Shown in pieces: positions 46,231 to 56,142 of a DNA stretch of 64,000 nucleotides. The notes under the pieces were generated by a model. That model saw nothing but the letters and a program-made list of their open reading frames with translations. It was not told where the DNA came from and made no database searches. Each line of letters starts with the position of its first letter. Position 1 is the stretch's first letter. Origin of the DNA: RYN-230 sp963834705 (GTDB taxonomy: Bacteria; Actinomycetota; Actinomycetes; Streptosporangiales; Streptosporangiaceae); assembly GCA_963834705.1 (NCBI GenBank), contig CAWICV010000006.1, positions 345,743-409,742 of the forward strand, read 5' to 3'. A program made the translations under genes and the position numbers.

Positions 46231-46599
46231 ATGAACCGCAGTCATTCCACCCGCACCCACGCCGTGCCGAGCGCGGCGCAGCTGGCGTCCGGCCAGCCAC
46301 AGACCAGCACGCTCGTCGTCTCGATCAACGAAGCCGGGAAAAGCACGACGGTGGGCGCGTACATCGTGGCCCGCGGCGCGGGCACCCAGACGGTGCACGT
46401 GCCGGCCGGCACCTATCAGGCCACCGTCGTCAACGAGACGATGACCGTGAAGGTCATGGGCTTCAGCGTGGGCGTGGACATCCGCACCTGGCTGGCCTCC
46501 GGCGTCGGCCCGGTCAAGTCCGAGGTCAGCACCAAGGCGGCCTCGCTGAGCAGCGGCATCGTCAGCGAGCAGGTGCTCAAGTCGTTCAGCAAGGGCTAG
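46231..46599 (+). CDS. Hypothetical protein, 122 aa
   Basis: ATG 46231 follows AAGGA. The protein is soluble in appearance, with a beta-rich start (TSTLVVSINEAGKSTTVGAYIV, GTQTVHVPAGTYQATVVN) and a helical end. I do not recognise a family; the DUF-like pattern could be a small carbohydrate- or nucleotide-binding fold, but no key residue supports this. It is isolated between the divergent folD and the DUF4037 gene. Confidence 0.6.
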   Translation: MNRSHSTRTHAVPSAAQLASGQPQTSTLVVSINEAGKSTTVGAYIVARGAGTQTVHVPAGTYQATVVNETMTVKVMGFSVGVDIRTWLASGVGPVKSEVSTKAASLSSGIVSEQVLKSFSKG

Positions 46600-46651
46600 G
46601 CGGCCAGAAAACCAGCTGACCCGGCATCCTTGGGCAGGCAGGATCGGCGGG

Positions 46652-47736
46652 ATGGGAACGGCGTTCCTGCCCGGCCTGGAGCTGGCCGGGCGGTTCTACG
46701 CGGACGTGGTCCGGCCGCTGCTCGACGAGCTCTACCCCGGGCTGCGCTACTCGGCCGCGCTGCTCGGCCCGGGCTCCGAGGTGCTCGGCTTCGACAGCGA
46801 GCGGTCCACCGATCACGACTGGGGCCCGCGGCTGCAGCTCCTGCTGGCCGCGGGCACCTCGCGCCCCGGGGCGGACCGGATCGGGGCGGTGCTGGACGGC
46901 CGGCTGCCGTCCAGCTTCCGCGGCTACCCGGTCCGCTTCGCGCTCAGCAGCGAGCCGCCGGCGGCGGCCCGGCACCACGTCCGGGTGGCCGCGCTGGACG
47001 ACTGGCTGCGCGGCCAGCTCGGCTTCGACCCGCGGGCCGGGATCACCGGCTCGACTGGCTGGCCACGCCCACCCAGCGGCTGGCCGAGCTGGCTGGCGGC
47101 GCGGTGTTCCACGACGGCCTGGTCGAGCTGGCCGCGGCCCGGGCCAGCCTGGCCTGGTATCCCCGGGACATCTGGCGCTATCTGCTGGCCTGCCAGTGGC
47201 AGCGGATCAGCCAGGAAGAACCGTTTCCCGGCCGGTGCGCCGAGGCCGGTGACGAGCTCGGCTCGGCGGTCGTCACCGCCCGGCTGGCCCGTGACCTGAT
47301 GCGGCTGTGCCTGCTGATGGACCGCCGCTACCCGCCGTACAGCAAGTGGCTCGGCACCGCGTTCAGCCGGTCGGCGGCCGGGCCGGCCGTGGGCCCGCCG
47401 CTGCGCGCCGCGCTGGCCGCGGACGGCTGGGCCGCTCGTGAGCAGCACCTGGCCACGGGGCTGCTGGCCACGGCCGCGGCGCACAACCAGCTCGGCCTGA
47501 CCGCGCCCGTCCCGGCCACCATGCGGCCGTTCTGGGACCGGCCCTACCTGGTGCTGGACAGCGGCCGGTTCGCCGCGGCGCTGCACGAGGCGATCAAGGA
47601 CCCGGCCATCCGCGCGCTGCCCATGGCGGGCGCGGTGGACCAGTTCATCGACAGCACCGACGCGGTGGCCGAGGCGACCGCCCTGCGTGCCGCCGTCGCC
47701 GCCCTGCTGCGGCCGGGTTCCTCAACAGCGCGGTGA
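46652..47736 (+). CDS. DUF4037 nucleotidyltransferase-like protein (one apparent frameshift)
   Basis: About 361 aa from ATG 46652. The N-terminal half has the DUF4037 hallmark VLGFDSERSTDHDWGPRLQLLL, a putative nucleotidyltransferase GxD...D site. The C-terminal helical half contains RDIWRYLLACQWQRISQEEPF and LMDRRYPPYSKWLGTAFS. The frame changes at about 47047 (ACC GG-CTC GAC TGG), where the third base of a glycine codon is missing. The family resembles aminoglycoside adenylyltransferases, but no substrate is known. The stop falls inside the 34-bp palindrome. Confidence 0.82.
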
Positions 47737-47766
47737 GTTTGTGGTCACCGGTGACCACAAACTCAC
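47733..47766. terminator. 34-bp perfect palindrome between convergent genes
   Basis: Bases 47733-47766 form a perfect uninterrupted palindrome, centre CACCGGTG, outer GTGAGTTTG/CAAACTCAC. Both convergent transcripts would fold into the same hairpin. The TGA of the DUF4037 gene (47734-47736) lies in one arm; the alpha-galactosidase stop is at 47779-47781. It fits a bidirectional terminator, or a dimeric protein site. Confidence 0.8.
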
Positions 47767-47778
47767 AGCGCTCACGCA

Positions 47779-50510
47779 TCAGCTCGGCGCGGCGCCGACG
47801 ATGATGCGGTCGAAGTCGGGCGCGTAGGCAGACGGGTTGCTGAACTCGATCGTGTTGGTCCCGGCGGTCAGCGCCAGCGGGATCGTCATCGTGCCGACCG
47901 TGCTGAAACTGCCGGTCGGGGTGAACTGGACACGGCTGGGCCGTCCCGCCGTTCACGCTCACCGTCGGCCTGCCGCCCGGTGGCCGAGCCGTCCAGGTAG
48001 GCGATCGTCACCTGGTAGGTCCCGGCGGCGGGCACCGACACGCTGTTGAACGTGAGCGTGCCGCCCTCGCCGACGAAGCCGACCTTCTCCCCGCCCGAGC
48101 ACGTCGGGCAGGCGGCGACACCAGCCCCGCCCGCGATCGTGTTCGCCGCCGCCTCGGCCTCGTACGAGGTGGCCAGCGGCGGCGTGGCGGCACTGGCCGT
48201 GACGCTGAAGCCGTTGAACGTGGCCTGGCCGGGCTGCGCCGGCGGCGTGCGAGGTGAGGAACATCCCGGCGTCCTGGGTGGCGGCCTGCCCGGTCACCGT
48301 GGCGCTGCCCACGGTGAGCCAGGGGCTGCCGTCGATAGGAGTAGTAGCCGGTATAGCGTGGACCCGTTGCGGACCAGTTCCAGGTAGACCGGCAGGCTCT
48401 CCGGGATGGTGCCGTTGGCCGGGGTCACCGAGTTGATGTAGTCCCCGCCGTTGTTGTCCCACTCCAGCTGGATGCCACCGGACGGGGACTCGAACAGGAT
48501 CACCCCCTCGGGCGACGTGCCGGAGCCGGTGATGTCGTTGCGCACCAGGATGCCGGCCTTGGCGTAGCCGGTCATGTTCTGCTGCGCGGTCACCTCGGTC
48601 TCGATGGTGGCCGTGCTGCCCACCGCGCCCGGCTGGTAGATGCGTGCTGTACGCGTCGGTCCCGGTGAACAGGTCCGCACCGGCCCCCTCGATCGCCGAA
48701 CTGCTGGCCGGACTGGCCGAACGCGGCCGGGGCGTCGGTGGCCGACGAATAGGTTTTGTACGGCGGCCTGCACCGGCGGACGTCACCGTGACGCTGCTCC
48801 GGTACCGACTTGTTCTGCCGGAACGCCAGCGCCACGGGTAACTGCCGCCGCTGTCAGGACGTGCCGCTGGCGAACAGCCCCGGCCGGGGGCGGCGGTCCG
48901 GTCACGGTGAACGGGGCCTGCACGGTCTGCCCCGGGTGCCACCGGGCCCAGCGATCGCCGAGCGCCGGGGTCACCGTCCAGCCCGCCGGGACGGACAGGC
49001 GACAGCCGGGCCGCCGGCACCGGCTGGACGCCGTCGTTGGTGAAGGCCACGCGTGGCCGGGCCCGGCTGGCCCCCGGTCAGGGTGGAAAGACCGGTCAGG
49101 TCAGCGTCGTACTCGGCGGCACCAGGCCGCCGCCGCCTGCGCTATCGGCCGTGATCCGGAACAGCGCGACCCCGTGCGCGGGGACATCAGCCGCTGATGG
49201 TCGAGCCAGATCTCGGTGAAGCCGGTGGGTGCCAGAGATCGTTCAACAGATAAGCGTTGCTCGGCCGGCAGGCCGAGCGGCGGCGGCCGTGGTGGAGACC
49301 GACCTCAGGCTGCGCTGCTGGTGTTGAACAGGCCGACGATCACGTCGCCGTTCTTCTCGGTCTTGGCGAACACCTGCTGGTTGGCGTTGCTGACGACCCG
49401 GGACGCGTCGATGCCGTCCTGGTCCACCGCGATGCACCGCGCGTGTTCTTCAGGTAGCCCAGGTCGGTCGGGTCGAGGTGGGTCAGGTCGGTGCCGAGGA
49501 TCAGCGGCGAGGCGGCCAGCGCCCACAGGCTGATCTGGGTCTGCCGTTCGCCGGGGTCAGCCCGTCGTTGCTGCCGTTGCCGACCTCGATCGAGTCGTAG
49601 TCGTTGAACGCGCCCGGGCCCGCCGTACGGCTGCCACTGCGCGACCTGGTCGAACCGGGACTGCGACGTTGGCCCAGTCGGTCAGCGGGTAGCTGGTGCC
49701 GCTGGTCTCGCAGCAGTAGCACTCGATGTCGCCGCCGGTGCGCCAGCCGTTGGAGTACTGCGCCCAGGTCGCGGCGTCGGCGATGTCCAGGCTGTTGGAC
49801 AGCTCCAGGTGGATCGGCCGGCCGGTCTGCTGCAGCGCCTGCGACCAGGCCTGCACGTCGCGGGATGTCGAACGAGCCGACGCCGTCGAGCTTGACGTAG
49901 TCCACGCCCCAGGAGGCGAACTCGTCGGCCCAGGAGTCGATGAACGCCTGCGCGCCCGGCTTGCTGTAGTCGATGCCGACCATGCCGCCGCAGTTGTAGT
50001 TGTTCTCCCGACCGACGGCTCGGCGATCTGGTCGGCGGTGTAGGTGGTGCCCTCGATCGGCGGTGTTCTGCGCCACCGCCTGCTTGGAGATGCCCGGCGT
50101 GACGTAGAGCCCGAACTTGAGCCCGAGCTTGTGCACGTAGTTCGCGACGACCTCGATGCCGTTCTGCCGCTCCGACCGGCGGGAACTTGGTGGTGTCGGT
50201 GACCCAGCGGCCGTACTGCGTCCACGTTCGGGCCCTGGCTGCCCGGGCACTCGTACCAGAAGTCGTCCACGTTCACGTACTGGTAGCCGACGCGCGGCCA
50301 GCCCGCTGCTCTTCATGGCGCCGGCCTGCGCTTCGATGTGGCCGCGGTCGGGTCGTGCCGGATGAAGCTCCAGCTGCTCCAGCCCATCGCCGGGGTCAGC
50401 CCGACCCCGTTGTCCTCGGCCTGCGCGGCGGGCGCGGCCGCCACCGCGGCGACCAGGCCCAGTGGGATGAGCGGTAATGCGGCGATCAGTGCGCGGATCA
50501 AGCTCCTCAT
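47779..50510 (-). pseudogene. Secreted GH27 alpha-galactosidase with CBM35, many apparent frameshifts
   Basis: ATG 50510 (site GGAGGCAAAACGG) begins a signal peptide (LIRALIAALPLIPLGLVAA). The GH27 catalytic domain follows: LTPAMGWSSWSF, VNVDDFWYE, the nucleophile in DYVKLDGVGSFD, the acid/base region NDYDSIEVGNG, then LGTDLTHL and VVSNANQQVFAKTEKNGDV. Downstream are a NEW3-like segment, a laminin/DUF1349-like domain (TATIETEVTAQQNMTGYAKA) and a terminal CBM35 (YEAEAANTIAGGAGVA to DFDRIIVGAAPS). It removes terminal alpha-galactose from polymers outside the cell. Breaks placed at GCC-g-CGC, GAC-g-CAG, ACC-g-CCG, CCG-c-GAC and GG-GAG (lost wobble) are codon-end events, so the gene is probably intact. 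Confidence 0.8.
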
Positions 50511-50707
50511 CCGTTTTGCCTCCTTTGCCCAGAGATGCCTCCTCCTTCGTACTGCGCGGCACAGGGTCGGTCAATATCACCCGTAATCGCACACAACCAC
50601 ACAGCCCGGTGCCGGGGCTTCGCCGGGGTTGGCTCGCCATCGGCGGGTTTGGGCTAGCATCCTGCGCAGGCTTGAGCGCGAACAGGGTATGGGCAAGGGG
50701 CACGGCG

Positions 50708-51176
50708 ATGAAGTTCTACGGCGAGATGCGGGTGCAGGGCAGCGGCCCACTCGACGGCGCCCGCTTCGACGCACTCGCCTACGCCCTCGCCGAGATCGAG
50801 GAGACCGACCCGGCGGTGAGCGACGGTCGACCTGACCGCCTCGCTGGCCCAGGGCTGGATCACCGCGTCGATGGTCATCGACCAGGAGTCACTGGAATTC
50901 GCGGTGACCAAGCTGATGGCGACGGTGCGCACCGCCATCTACCCGAACGGGGACACGCTCGGTGGCTGGAAGTTCCTCACCGAGACGGCCGGGCTGACCG
51001 TGCAGCCCGCTGCCGCCCGGGCCACGGAGACCCGGGCCGGCGATGCGCGGCACGCGGCCGTCCAGGCCCCGGGCGGCCAGCCCGGGCGGCCAGCCCCCGG
51101 CGCCGGGCCCGCGGGCGGTGCAGTCACGGACGGCCGCGCGGCCGATGGCCGGGCCCAGGTGCCCCAGCACAGCTGA
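50708..51176 (+). CDS. Conserved hypothetical protein, 156 aa (one apparent frameshift)
   Basis: ATG 50708 starts MKFYGEMRVQGSGPLDGARFD and continues ALAYALAEIEETDPAVSDVD. One extra G at 50825 (GAC-g-GTC) breaks the frame; reading resumes as DLTASLAQGWITASMVIDQE and TKLMATVRTAIYPNGD. The last 45 residues are a Gly/Pro-rich tail. The same opening occurs in small actinobacterial proteins of unknown role, recalled from memory only. No membrane segment. Confidence 0.65.
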
Positions 51177-51366
51177 GCCCAGCCGGGCAACTTCAGCGGG
51201 CCCGCCCGGGACGGGCCCGCTGCTCGCTTACTCCTGGATCAGAAGAAGCGATGGTGCTGCCACCGGTGCCGGGTACTGGCGGGCAGCCGCATGACGTCCA
51301 GGCCAGCAGCCCGGTGTACGCGGGCAGTCCGGGCCGGCTGGCCGGGCCGCCCGTGAACTGCGGGCT

Positions 51367-52400
51367 GTGGCAGGACAGGACTCCGCCGGTGCACCGGGCC
51401 AGGAGGTTCTCACCAGGCTCATCAGCCTCGCCGAACCCTGGGCTGTCCGGGTGGCCGCCACGCTACGGCTGGCCGACCTGGCCGCGGACAGCGACAGCGA
51501 GCTAGCAGGCCTGGCCGTTCGCGCCGGCGCCGACCCGGACGCCCTCGGCTGCCTGCTGCGCTTCCTTGCCGCCAGGGGCGTGTTCGAAGAGCCGGTCCGG
51601 GGGTGTTTGCCGTCAACGACGCGGCCCGCTGGCTGCGTGAGGACCATCCAGGCCGGCTCCGGCGCTGGCTTGATCTGGACGGAGCCGCCGGGGCGATGGA
51701 CCGGGCCTATGCCGGGCTGCTCGAGACCGTACGCAGCGGCAAGGCTGCCTACCCGGCCCTGTCCGGCCGGGGCTTCTGGGAGGACCTGGCCGCCGACCCC
51801 CGCCTAGCCGCCTCATTCGCCTCGCTCATGCAGGCGCACTCCGCTGAACTGGCCGACGACGTGGTGACCGGCTACCCCTGGGCCCAGATGAGCCTGATAG
51901 CGGATGTGGGCGGCGGAACAGGGACCCTCCTGGCACGCATCCTGAGCTCGCATCCTCACCTGCGCGGCATCCTGGTCAACCTGATGTCTGACTCGCCGGA
52001 AACGGCCCGGGTGCTCAGCGACGCTGGCGTCGCCGGCCGCTGCCAGCCCGTCGTGGCCGACTTCTTCGGCCCTCTTCCCACCGGGGCCGACATATACCTG
52101 CTCCGGAACATCATCCACGACTGGCCTGATGACCAAGCCGTGGCCATCCTCCGGAGATCCGCTCAGGCCGCCCGCGGACACGGACGAGTGGTTGTCATCG
52201 AGCGAGTGATCACCAGGAACGGCGACCAGCAGGAACTAACCAGCATGGATCTGCGGATGCTGCTGCTATTCGGCAGCCGGGAACGGACCCTCGAGGAGTT
52301 CAACGCCCTCGCCGCCGCAGCCGGCATGCAGCCAGTGAGTACCCGCGCAACCACCTCTTCCTACTGGCTCCTTGAGTACGCTCCCGGCCAGCCCGGCTGA
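51367..52400 (+). CDS. SAM-dependent O-methyltransferase (one apparent frameshift)
   Basis: A protein of about 344 aa from GTG 51367. The N-terminal winged-helix dimerisation domain (VLTRLISLAEPWAVRVAAT, LAVRAGADPDALGCLLRFLA) precedes a Methyltransf_2 core: IADVGGGTGTLLARIL (SAM motif I), VVADFFGPLP, LRNIIHDWPDDQAVAILRR with the catalytic His-Asp pair, and a terminal substrate region. The frame changes at about 51600 in a G-run (CGG GG-GTG). Such enzymes methylate polyketide or phenolic hydroxyls. There is no biosynthetic cluster beside it. Confidence 0.85.
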
Positions 52401-52962
52401 GCAGACTCTGGCCGGAATGCCGGATCAGCCCCGCACAGTTACACCGCGCTGAAATGGACCTGACCAGTTACCGCAGCCTCTCGCTAACGCATGGCTTCAA
52501 GCCGAAGCAAAGCGCCCGGCAAGTGGCGGCAGCCGCCGATTACCTCGCCCGGTAACGAACCTGTAAGGACGCCACAAAGTTCGGTCGTGTCCGATACTGC
52601 GCGGTTCGGTGCACGCAAAGTGGCGGTGCCGGACGGGCGGAGTCTGGCCATCAGCAATGGATAAAGCGCGGACCAGAAAGCGTCCGCCAGCAGCATCCGA
52701 TTGCCGGGGTGGCCGGCGACGGGAGTGATCACGAAAGGGCGGCACTTGCCGCCCACCTGCGCGCTTGGGAGTGACTGGCCGTCCGGAGCCAGCTGAGACC
52801 CCCTCGGCGCGCCGGGAACGATGTCGCTAGGGATACGGACTGTATTTCTAGGCCATCATGCACACCGAGGAGGCCTCGCACCCACGAGCGTATGCGCCTT
52901 TAAAAGGCCGTGTCCGTGGAAAGCATGAAACTTTCATGACTGGAAATCCCGGTGCCCATCTA
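52401..52962. other. Long intergenic region, no gene supported
   Basis: About 560 bp, less GC-rich than the rest. A 90-codon open frame on the minus strand (52484-52756) has no ribosome site or recognisable product. Near the right end are GCCTT-TAA-AAGGC (52896-52908) and CATGAAA-C-TTTCATG (52924-52938), both inverted repeats. The stretch could be a promoter/regulatory region or the remains of a lost gene. Confidence 0.4.
52924..52938. promoter_or_regulatory. 15-bp palindrome CATGAAA-C-TTTCATG
   Basis: Seven-base perfect arms with one central base, AT-rich in a GC-rich genome, typical of a dimeric-repressor site. It lies 25 bp downstream of the threonine aldolase stop, so its target gene is not obvious. 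Confidence 0.45.
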
Positions 52963-54037
52963 CTACCCCGCGGCAGCCGGCCCGGCCAGCTCGGCGGCGA
53001 CTTTGCGCCAGGCCGCGAGCGCGGTATCGATGTCGGACGCGGTCACGTCGGCGTGGGTCAGCATGCGCAGGCGCCCGGCCACCATCGTGACCAGCACCCC
53101 ATGCGCGGCCAGCCGCTGCCGCCACTCCTGCACCGGGTGTCCGGTCCGGGTGACGTCCACGAACAGGATGTTGGTCGGCACCGCCGCCGGGTCGATGGCT
53201 CCGGGCATGGTTTCGCGATGCCCTGGGCCAGCCGCTGGGCGTTGCCGTGGTCCTCGGCCAGCCGGCCCGGGCCGTCGCGGAGCGCGACCAGGCCGGCCGC
53301 GGCCATCACCCCGGCCTGCCGCCAGGCCGCGCCGAACAGCACCTTGAGCCGCCGGGCCTCCCGGATGAACTCGGCGTCCCCGGTGAGCAGCGAGCCGATC
53401 GGCGCGCCGAGTCCCTTGGACAGGCAGAACATCATCGCGTCCACCTGCCCGGCGTACTCGGCCACGGCCGCCCCGGTGACCGCGCAGGCGTTGAAGATGC
53501 GCGCGCCGTCCAGGTACACCGGGGTACCCGCAGCCGCGCACGCCCCGGAGATGGCGGCCAGGCTCTCCACCGGCAGGACAGAGCCGCCACCCACCTGGTG
53601 CGTGTTCTCCAGCGCGACCAGGTCCACCACGTCGACGTCGTACGGATCAGGCTGCAGCGCCGCCGCAACCTGGTCGGCGTCCAGCAATCCGCGTTCGCGC
53701 GCCGCGACCCGGCGGAACGCGACGCCGGACAGGCTGGCCGCCGACCCCGGCCTCGGTGCCGCCGACATGCGCGGTGGCCTCGCACACCACGAAGCGGCCA
53801 GGCCGGACGAACGCGTGCAGCGCGATCTGGTTGCATGCCGTCCCGGTCGGCAGGTAGATCGCGGCTTCCTTACCGGTCAGCTCGGCGGCGGCGTCCTGCA
53901 GCCGGTTAACCGTCGGGTCATCGCCGTACCAGTCGTCGCCCACCTCAGCCTCAGCCATGGCCGCGCCGCATGGCCGCCGTCGGACTGGTCACCGTGTCCG
54001 ACCGCAGATCGACGTACCCGTCCCTGTCCGCCGCCAT
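52963..54037 (-). CDS. Low-specificity L-threonine aldolase family protein (three apparent frameshifts)
   Basis: ATG 54037 (GGAGGG site) starts with VDLRSDTVTSPTAAMR. The PLP-binding pattern is EVGDDWYGDDPTVNRLQDAAAEL split over frames, YLPTGTACNQIALHAF, ENTHQVGGGSVLPVE, VYLDGARIFNACAVTG (Asp) and the lysine loop MMFCLSKGLGAPIGS. It ends ITALAAWR-type sequence before the TAG at 52963. It cleaves threonine or beta-hydroxy amino acids to glycine and an aldehyde. Breaks fall near 53972 (CGC-g-GCC), 53740 (GCC-g-GGG) and 53212 (lost G of GCG), again codon-end changes. Confidence 0.85.
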
Positions 54038-54104
54038 CGCTATCCCTCCTGCCGGCCCAGGCCGGTCCGCGGTATCCCCTGCCGATGACTCTAGAGTGAC
54101 CCTC

Positions 54105-55250
54105 GTGGCGGACAATCCCGGGCCAGTGCCGCTGGCGGGGGTCGGCGGGACGGGGCTTACTGTCGCCGGGATCCGGGCGGCGGAGACTGAGCGGGCGGAC
54201 CGGTTGTTCGCCGACCCACTGGCCGGGGCGTTCGTGGCGGCGGCCGGGTCACCGCCGCGGCAGGCCACCGGGCGGCAGGCGGCCGCGCTGCGGCTGTGGA
54301 TAGTGGCCCGCACCGTGTTCCTCGATGAACTCGTGCTGGCCGCCTGCGCAGATGGTGCCCGGCAGGTGGTGCTGCTCGGGGCGGGCTTTGACACCCGGGC
54401 ATTCCGGCTGCCCTGGCCCCCTGGGGTGCGCTGCTTCGAACTGGACACCCCCGACGTGCTGGACGCCAAGGAACGGGTGGTAGCCGCGCAGCGGGCCATG
54501 CCCAGTTGCGAGCGGATCACCGTCCCGGGCAACCTGCTGGACGACTGGCCGGCCGCGCTGCGGTCAGCGGGCATGCGGCCGGACCAGCCCACCGCCTGGG
54601 TGGCCGAAGGCCTGCTCGTCTACCTCAGCCCGGACGACGTGGACGAGCTGCTGGACCGGGTGACCGGCCTGTCCGCCCCGGGCAGCCGGCTGGGGCTGAC
54701 GTTCCGCAGCCGCGCGCCCGCCGATCAGACCTCCCCAGCGGTGGCGTTGCGCCGGTCAGCGGCCCCGGACGACCCGGTCGGCTGGCTGGCCGGGCACGGC
54801 TGGGCCGCGCAGCTCGCTGACCCCCGCGACGTGCTGCGGGCGCACGGCCGCGCGGTGCCGGCCGACAGCGCTCCCGGACGCCAGCGGCGAGCACTGCTCA
54901 TCAGCGCCGCCCTGGACCCGGCACTGCCCCGGTCTCACCCGGCCCGGTCACGCCGCCGGCCAGCCCAGCGCGGCCCCGCGCCCGCACCTGGCCAGTGGGG
55001 ACGGCGGCGCAGCGACGGCAGCGGCGGACCGGCCGCTGCCCGCCCTGCTGTCCCAGGCGCTGGTCGCGTTCACCATCGAGTTCGACAACGAGTCCGAGCA
55101 CCAGATCCAGCGCCGGACCACCAGCGGGCCGGCGGCCGGGTCGCGCGGCCCGTGGCTGGTGTCCCAGACCATGTGGGCGAACTTCATGCAGTTCGTGCCG
55201 CCCGGTGGGCTGCCGCTGCGCGATGTGGCGGCGCTGGCCGACATCACTAA
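54105..55250 (+). CDS. TIGR00027/LCM-type SAM-dependent methyltransferase, no stop before the next gene
   Basis: From GTG 54105 the methyltransferase is clear: AETERADRLFADPLAGAFV, RTVFLDELVLAACADGARQV, VLLGAGFDTRAFRLPWP (SAM motif), FELDTPDVLDAKE, WVAEGLLVYLSPDDVDELL. The fold ends about 54910 (RRALLISAAL), but the frame continues as low-complexity sequence to 55250. No stop codon occurs in any plus-strand frame between 54900 and 55030. The GTG at 54096 is an alternative start. A fusion with the winged-helix protein that follows, broken by one inserted base, is a real possibility. It would methylate O or N atoms of small molecules or proteins; the target is unknown. Confidence 0.75.
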   Translation: MADNPGPVPLAGVGGTGLTVAGIRAAETERADRLFADPLAGAFVAAAGSPPRQATGRQAAALRLWIVARTVFLDELVLAACADGARQVVLLGAGFDTRAFRLPWPPGVRCFELDTPDVLDAKERVVAAQRAMPSCERITVPGNLLDDWPAALRSAGMRPDQPTAWVAEGLLVYLSPDDVDELLDRVTGLSAPGSRLGLTFRSRAPADQTSPAVALRRSAAPDDPVGWLAGHGWAAQLADPRDVLRAHGRAVPADSAPGRQRRALLISAALDPALPRSHPARSRRRPAQRGPAPAPGQWGRRRSDGSGGPAAARPAVPGAGRVHHRVRQRVRAPDPAPDHQRAGGRVARPVAGVPDHVGELHAVRAARWAAAARCGGAGRHH

Positions 55251-56139
55251 TCTGAACGGCCTGGAGCGCTGGGGTTACGTCACGGTCGAGCCCGACCCAG
55301 CCGATGACCGGGCCAAGCCGCCGCGCCGGGACTGGGTGGTGCACCCGACCGCGGCGGGACAGCGGGCCCAGCACATCTGGCGGCCGCTCACCGCCGAGAT
55401 CGAGCGGTGCTGGCGGGACCGGTTCGGCGCGGACCAGATAACCGAGCTGACCAGGGCGTTGCGGGTCGTGGCCGACCGGACCGGCCTGGTCCTGCCGCCC
55501 TACCTGCCGGTAGTTGGCGTATATCCGTCGGATCACCGCACCTGGCTGACCGCGGGCCAGCAGGCCAGCGGCGCGCCCGACACCGGCCTCCCCGCGCTGC
55601 TGTCCCGGGTGCTGCTCGCCTTTGCCATCGAGGTCGAGCGTGAGTCGCCGCTGACCATGGTGGTCGGTGCCGGAACGCTCCGGGTGCTGAGCACGGACCC
55701 AGTGCCGGTGGCCGGCCTGCCGCTGCGGGCCGGGCTGTCCAAGGAGGCGATCAGCCGGGCACTGGGCCTGCTAGAACGGGGCGGCTATGCGACGGTCGAA
55801 CCCGATCCAGCGGCCAGCCGCCGCAAGGTAGCCCGGCTAACCGCGCGCGGCCAGCGGGCCCAGGATGACCACCACCGCCTGGTCGCGGCCGTCGACCAGC
55901 AATGGCGGGACCGGTTCGGCGGGGAGCACGTCGGTGCGCTGGCCGGCGCGCTACGCGGACTGTTCGCCGAGGCCGATGGCCAGCAGCGGATCGCGGCCGG
56001 CCTGGTGCCCTACCCCGGCGGCTGGCGGGCGCACCCGCCCTACCTCAGTCAGACCGAGGCGCTGCTAGCCGACCCGGCCGCCGCGCTGCCGTACTACCCG
56101 ATGGTCTCGCACCGCGGCGGATTCCCCGACGGAAGCTGA
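54988..56139 (+). CDS. Protein with two tandem MarR-like winged-helix modules (start unresolved)
   Basis: The frame carries two similar modules. The first runs PLPALLSQALVAFTIEFDNE to TELTRALRVV, with the helix PLRDVAALADITNLNGLERWG and wing EPDPADDRAKPPRRDWV. The second runs LPALLSRVLLAFAIEVERE to VGALAGALRGLF, with GLSKEAISRALGLLERGGYATVE and wing EPDPAASRRKVARL. Each resembles a MarR-family DNA-binding unit. No ATG or GTG occurs in frame until GTG 55159, which would cut the first module, so translation must start at a non-standard codon or continue from the methyltransferase. Confidence 0.7.
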   Translation: MASGDGGAATAAADRPLPALLSQALVAFTIEFDNESEHQIQRRTTSGPAAGSRGPWLVSQTMWANFMQFVPPGGLPLRDVAALADITNLNGLERWGYVTVEPDPADDRAKPPRRDWVVHPTAAGQRAQHIWRPLTAEIERCWRDRFGADQITELTRALRVVADRTGLVLPPYLPVVGVYPSDHRTWLTAGQQASGAPDTGLPALLSRVLLAFAIEVERESPLTMVVGAGTLRVLSTDPVPVAGLPLRAGLSKEAISRALGLLERGGYATVEPDPAASRRKVARLTARGQRAQDDHHRLVAAVDQQWRDRFGGEHVGALAGALRGLFAEADGQQRIAAGLVPYPGGWRAHPPYLSQTEALLADPAAALPYYPMVSHRGGFPDGS

Positions 56140-56142
56140 CGC

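Noticed and set aside
43944..46232. Minus frame of 762 codons spanning ALDH and folD
   Set aside because: Looks like a fusion, but the first half is folD out of frame. The two genes have their own starts with ribosome sites.
52484..52756. 90-codon minus-strand frame in the long intergenic region
   Set aside because: No ribosome site, no recognisable family and a weak coding bias.
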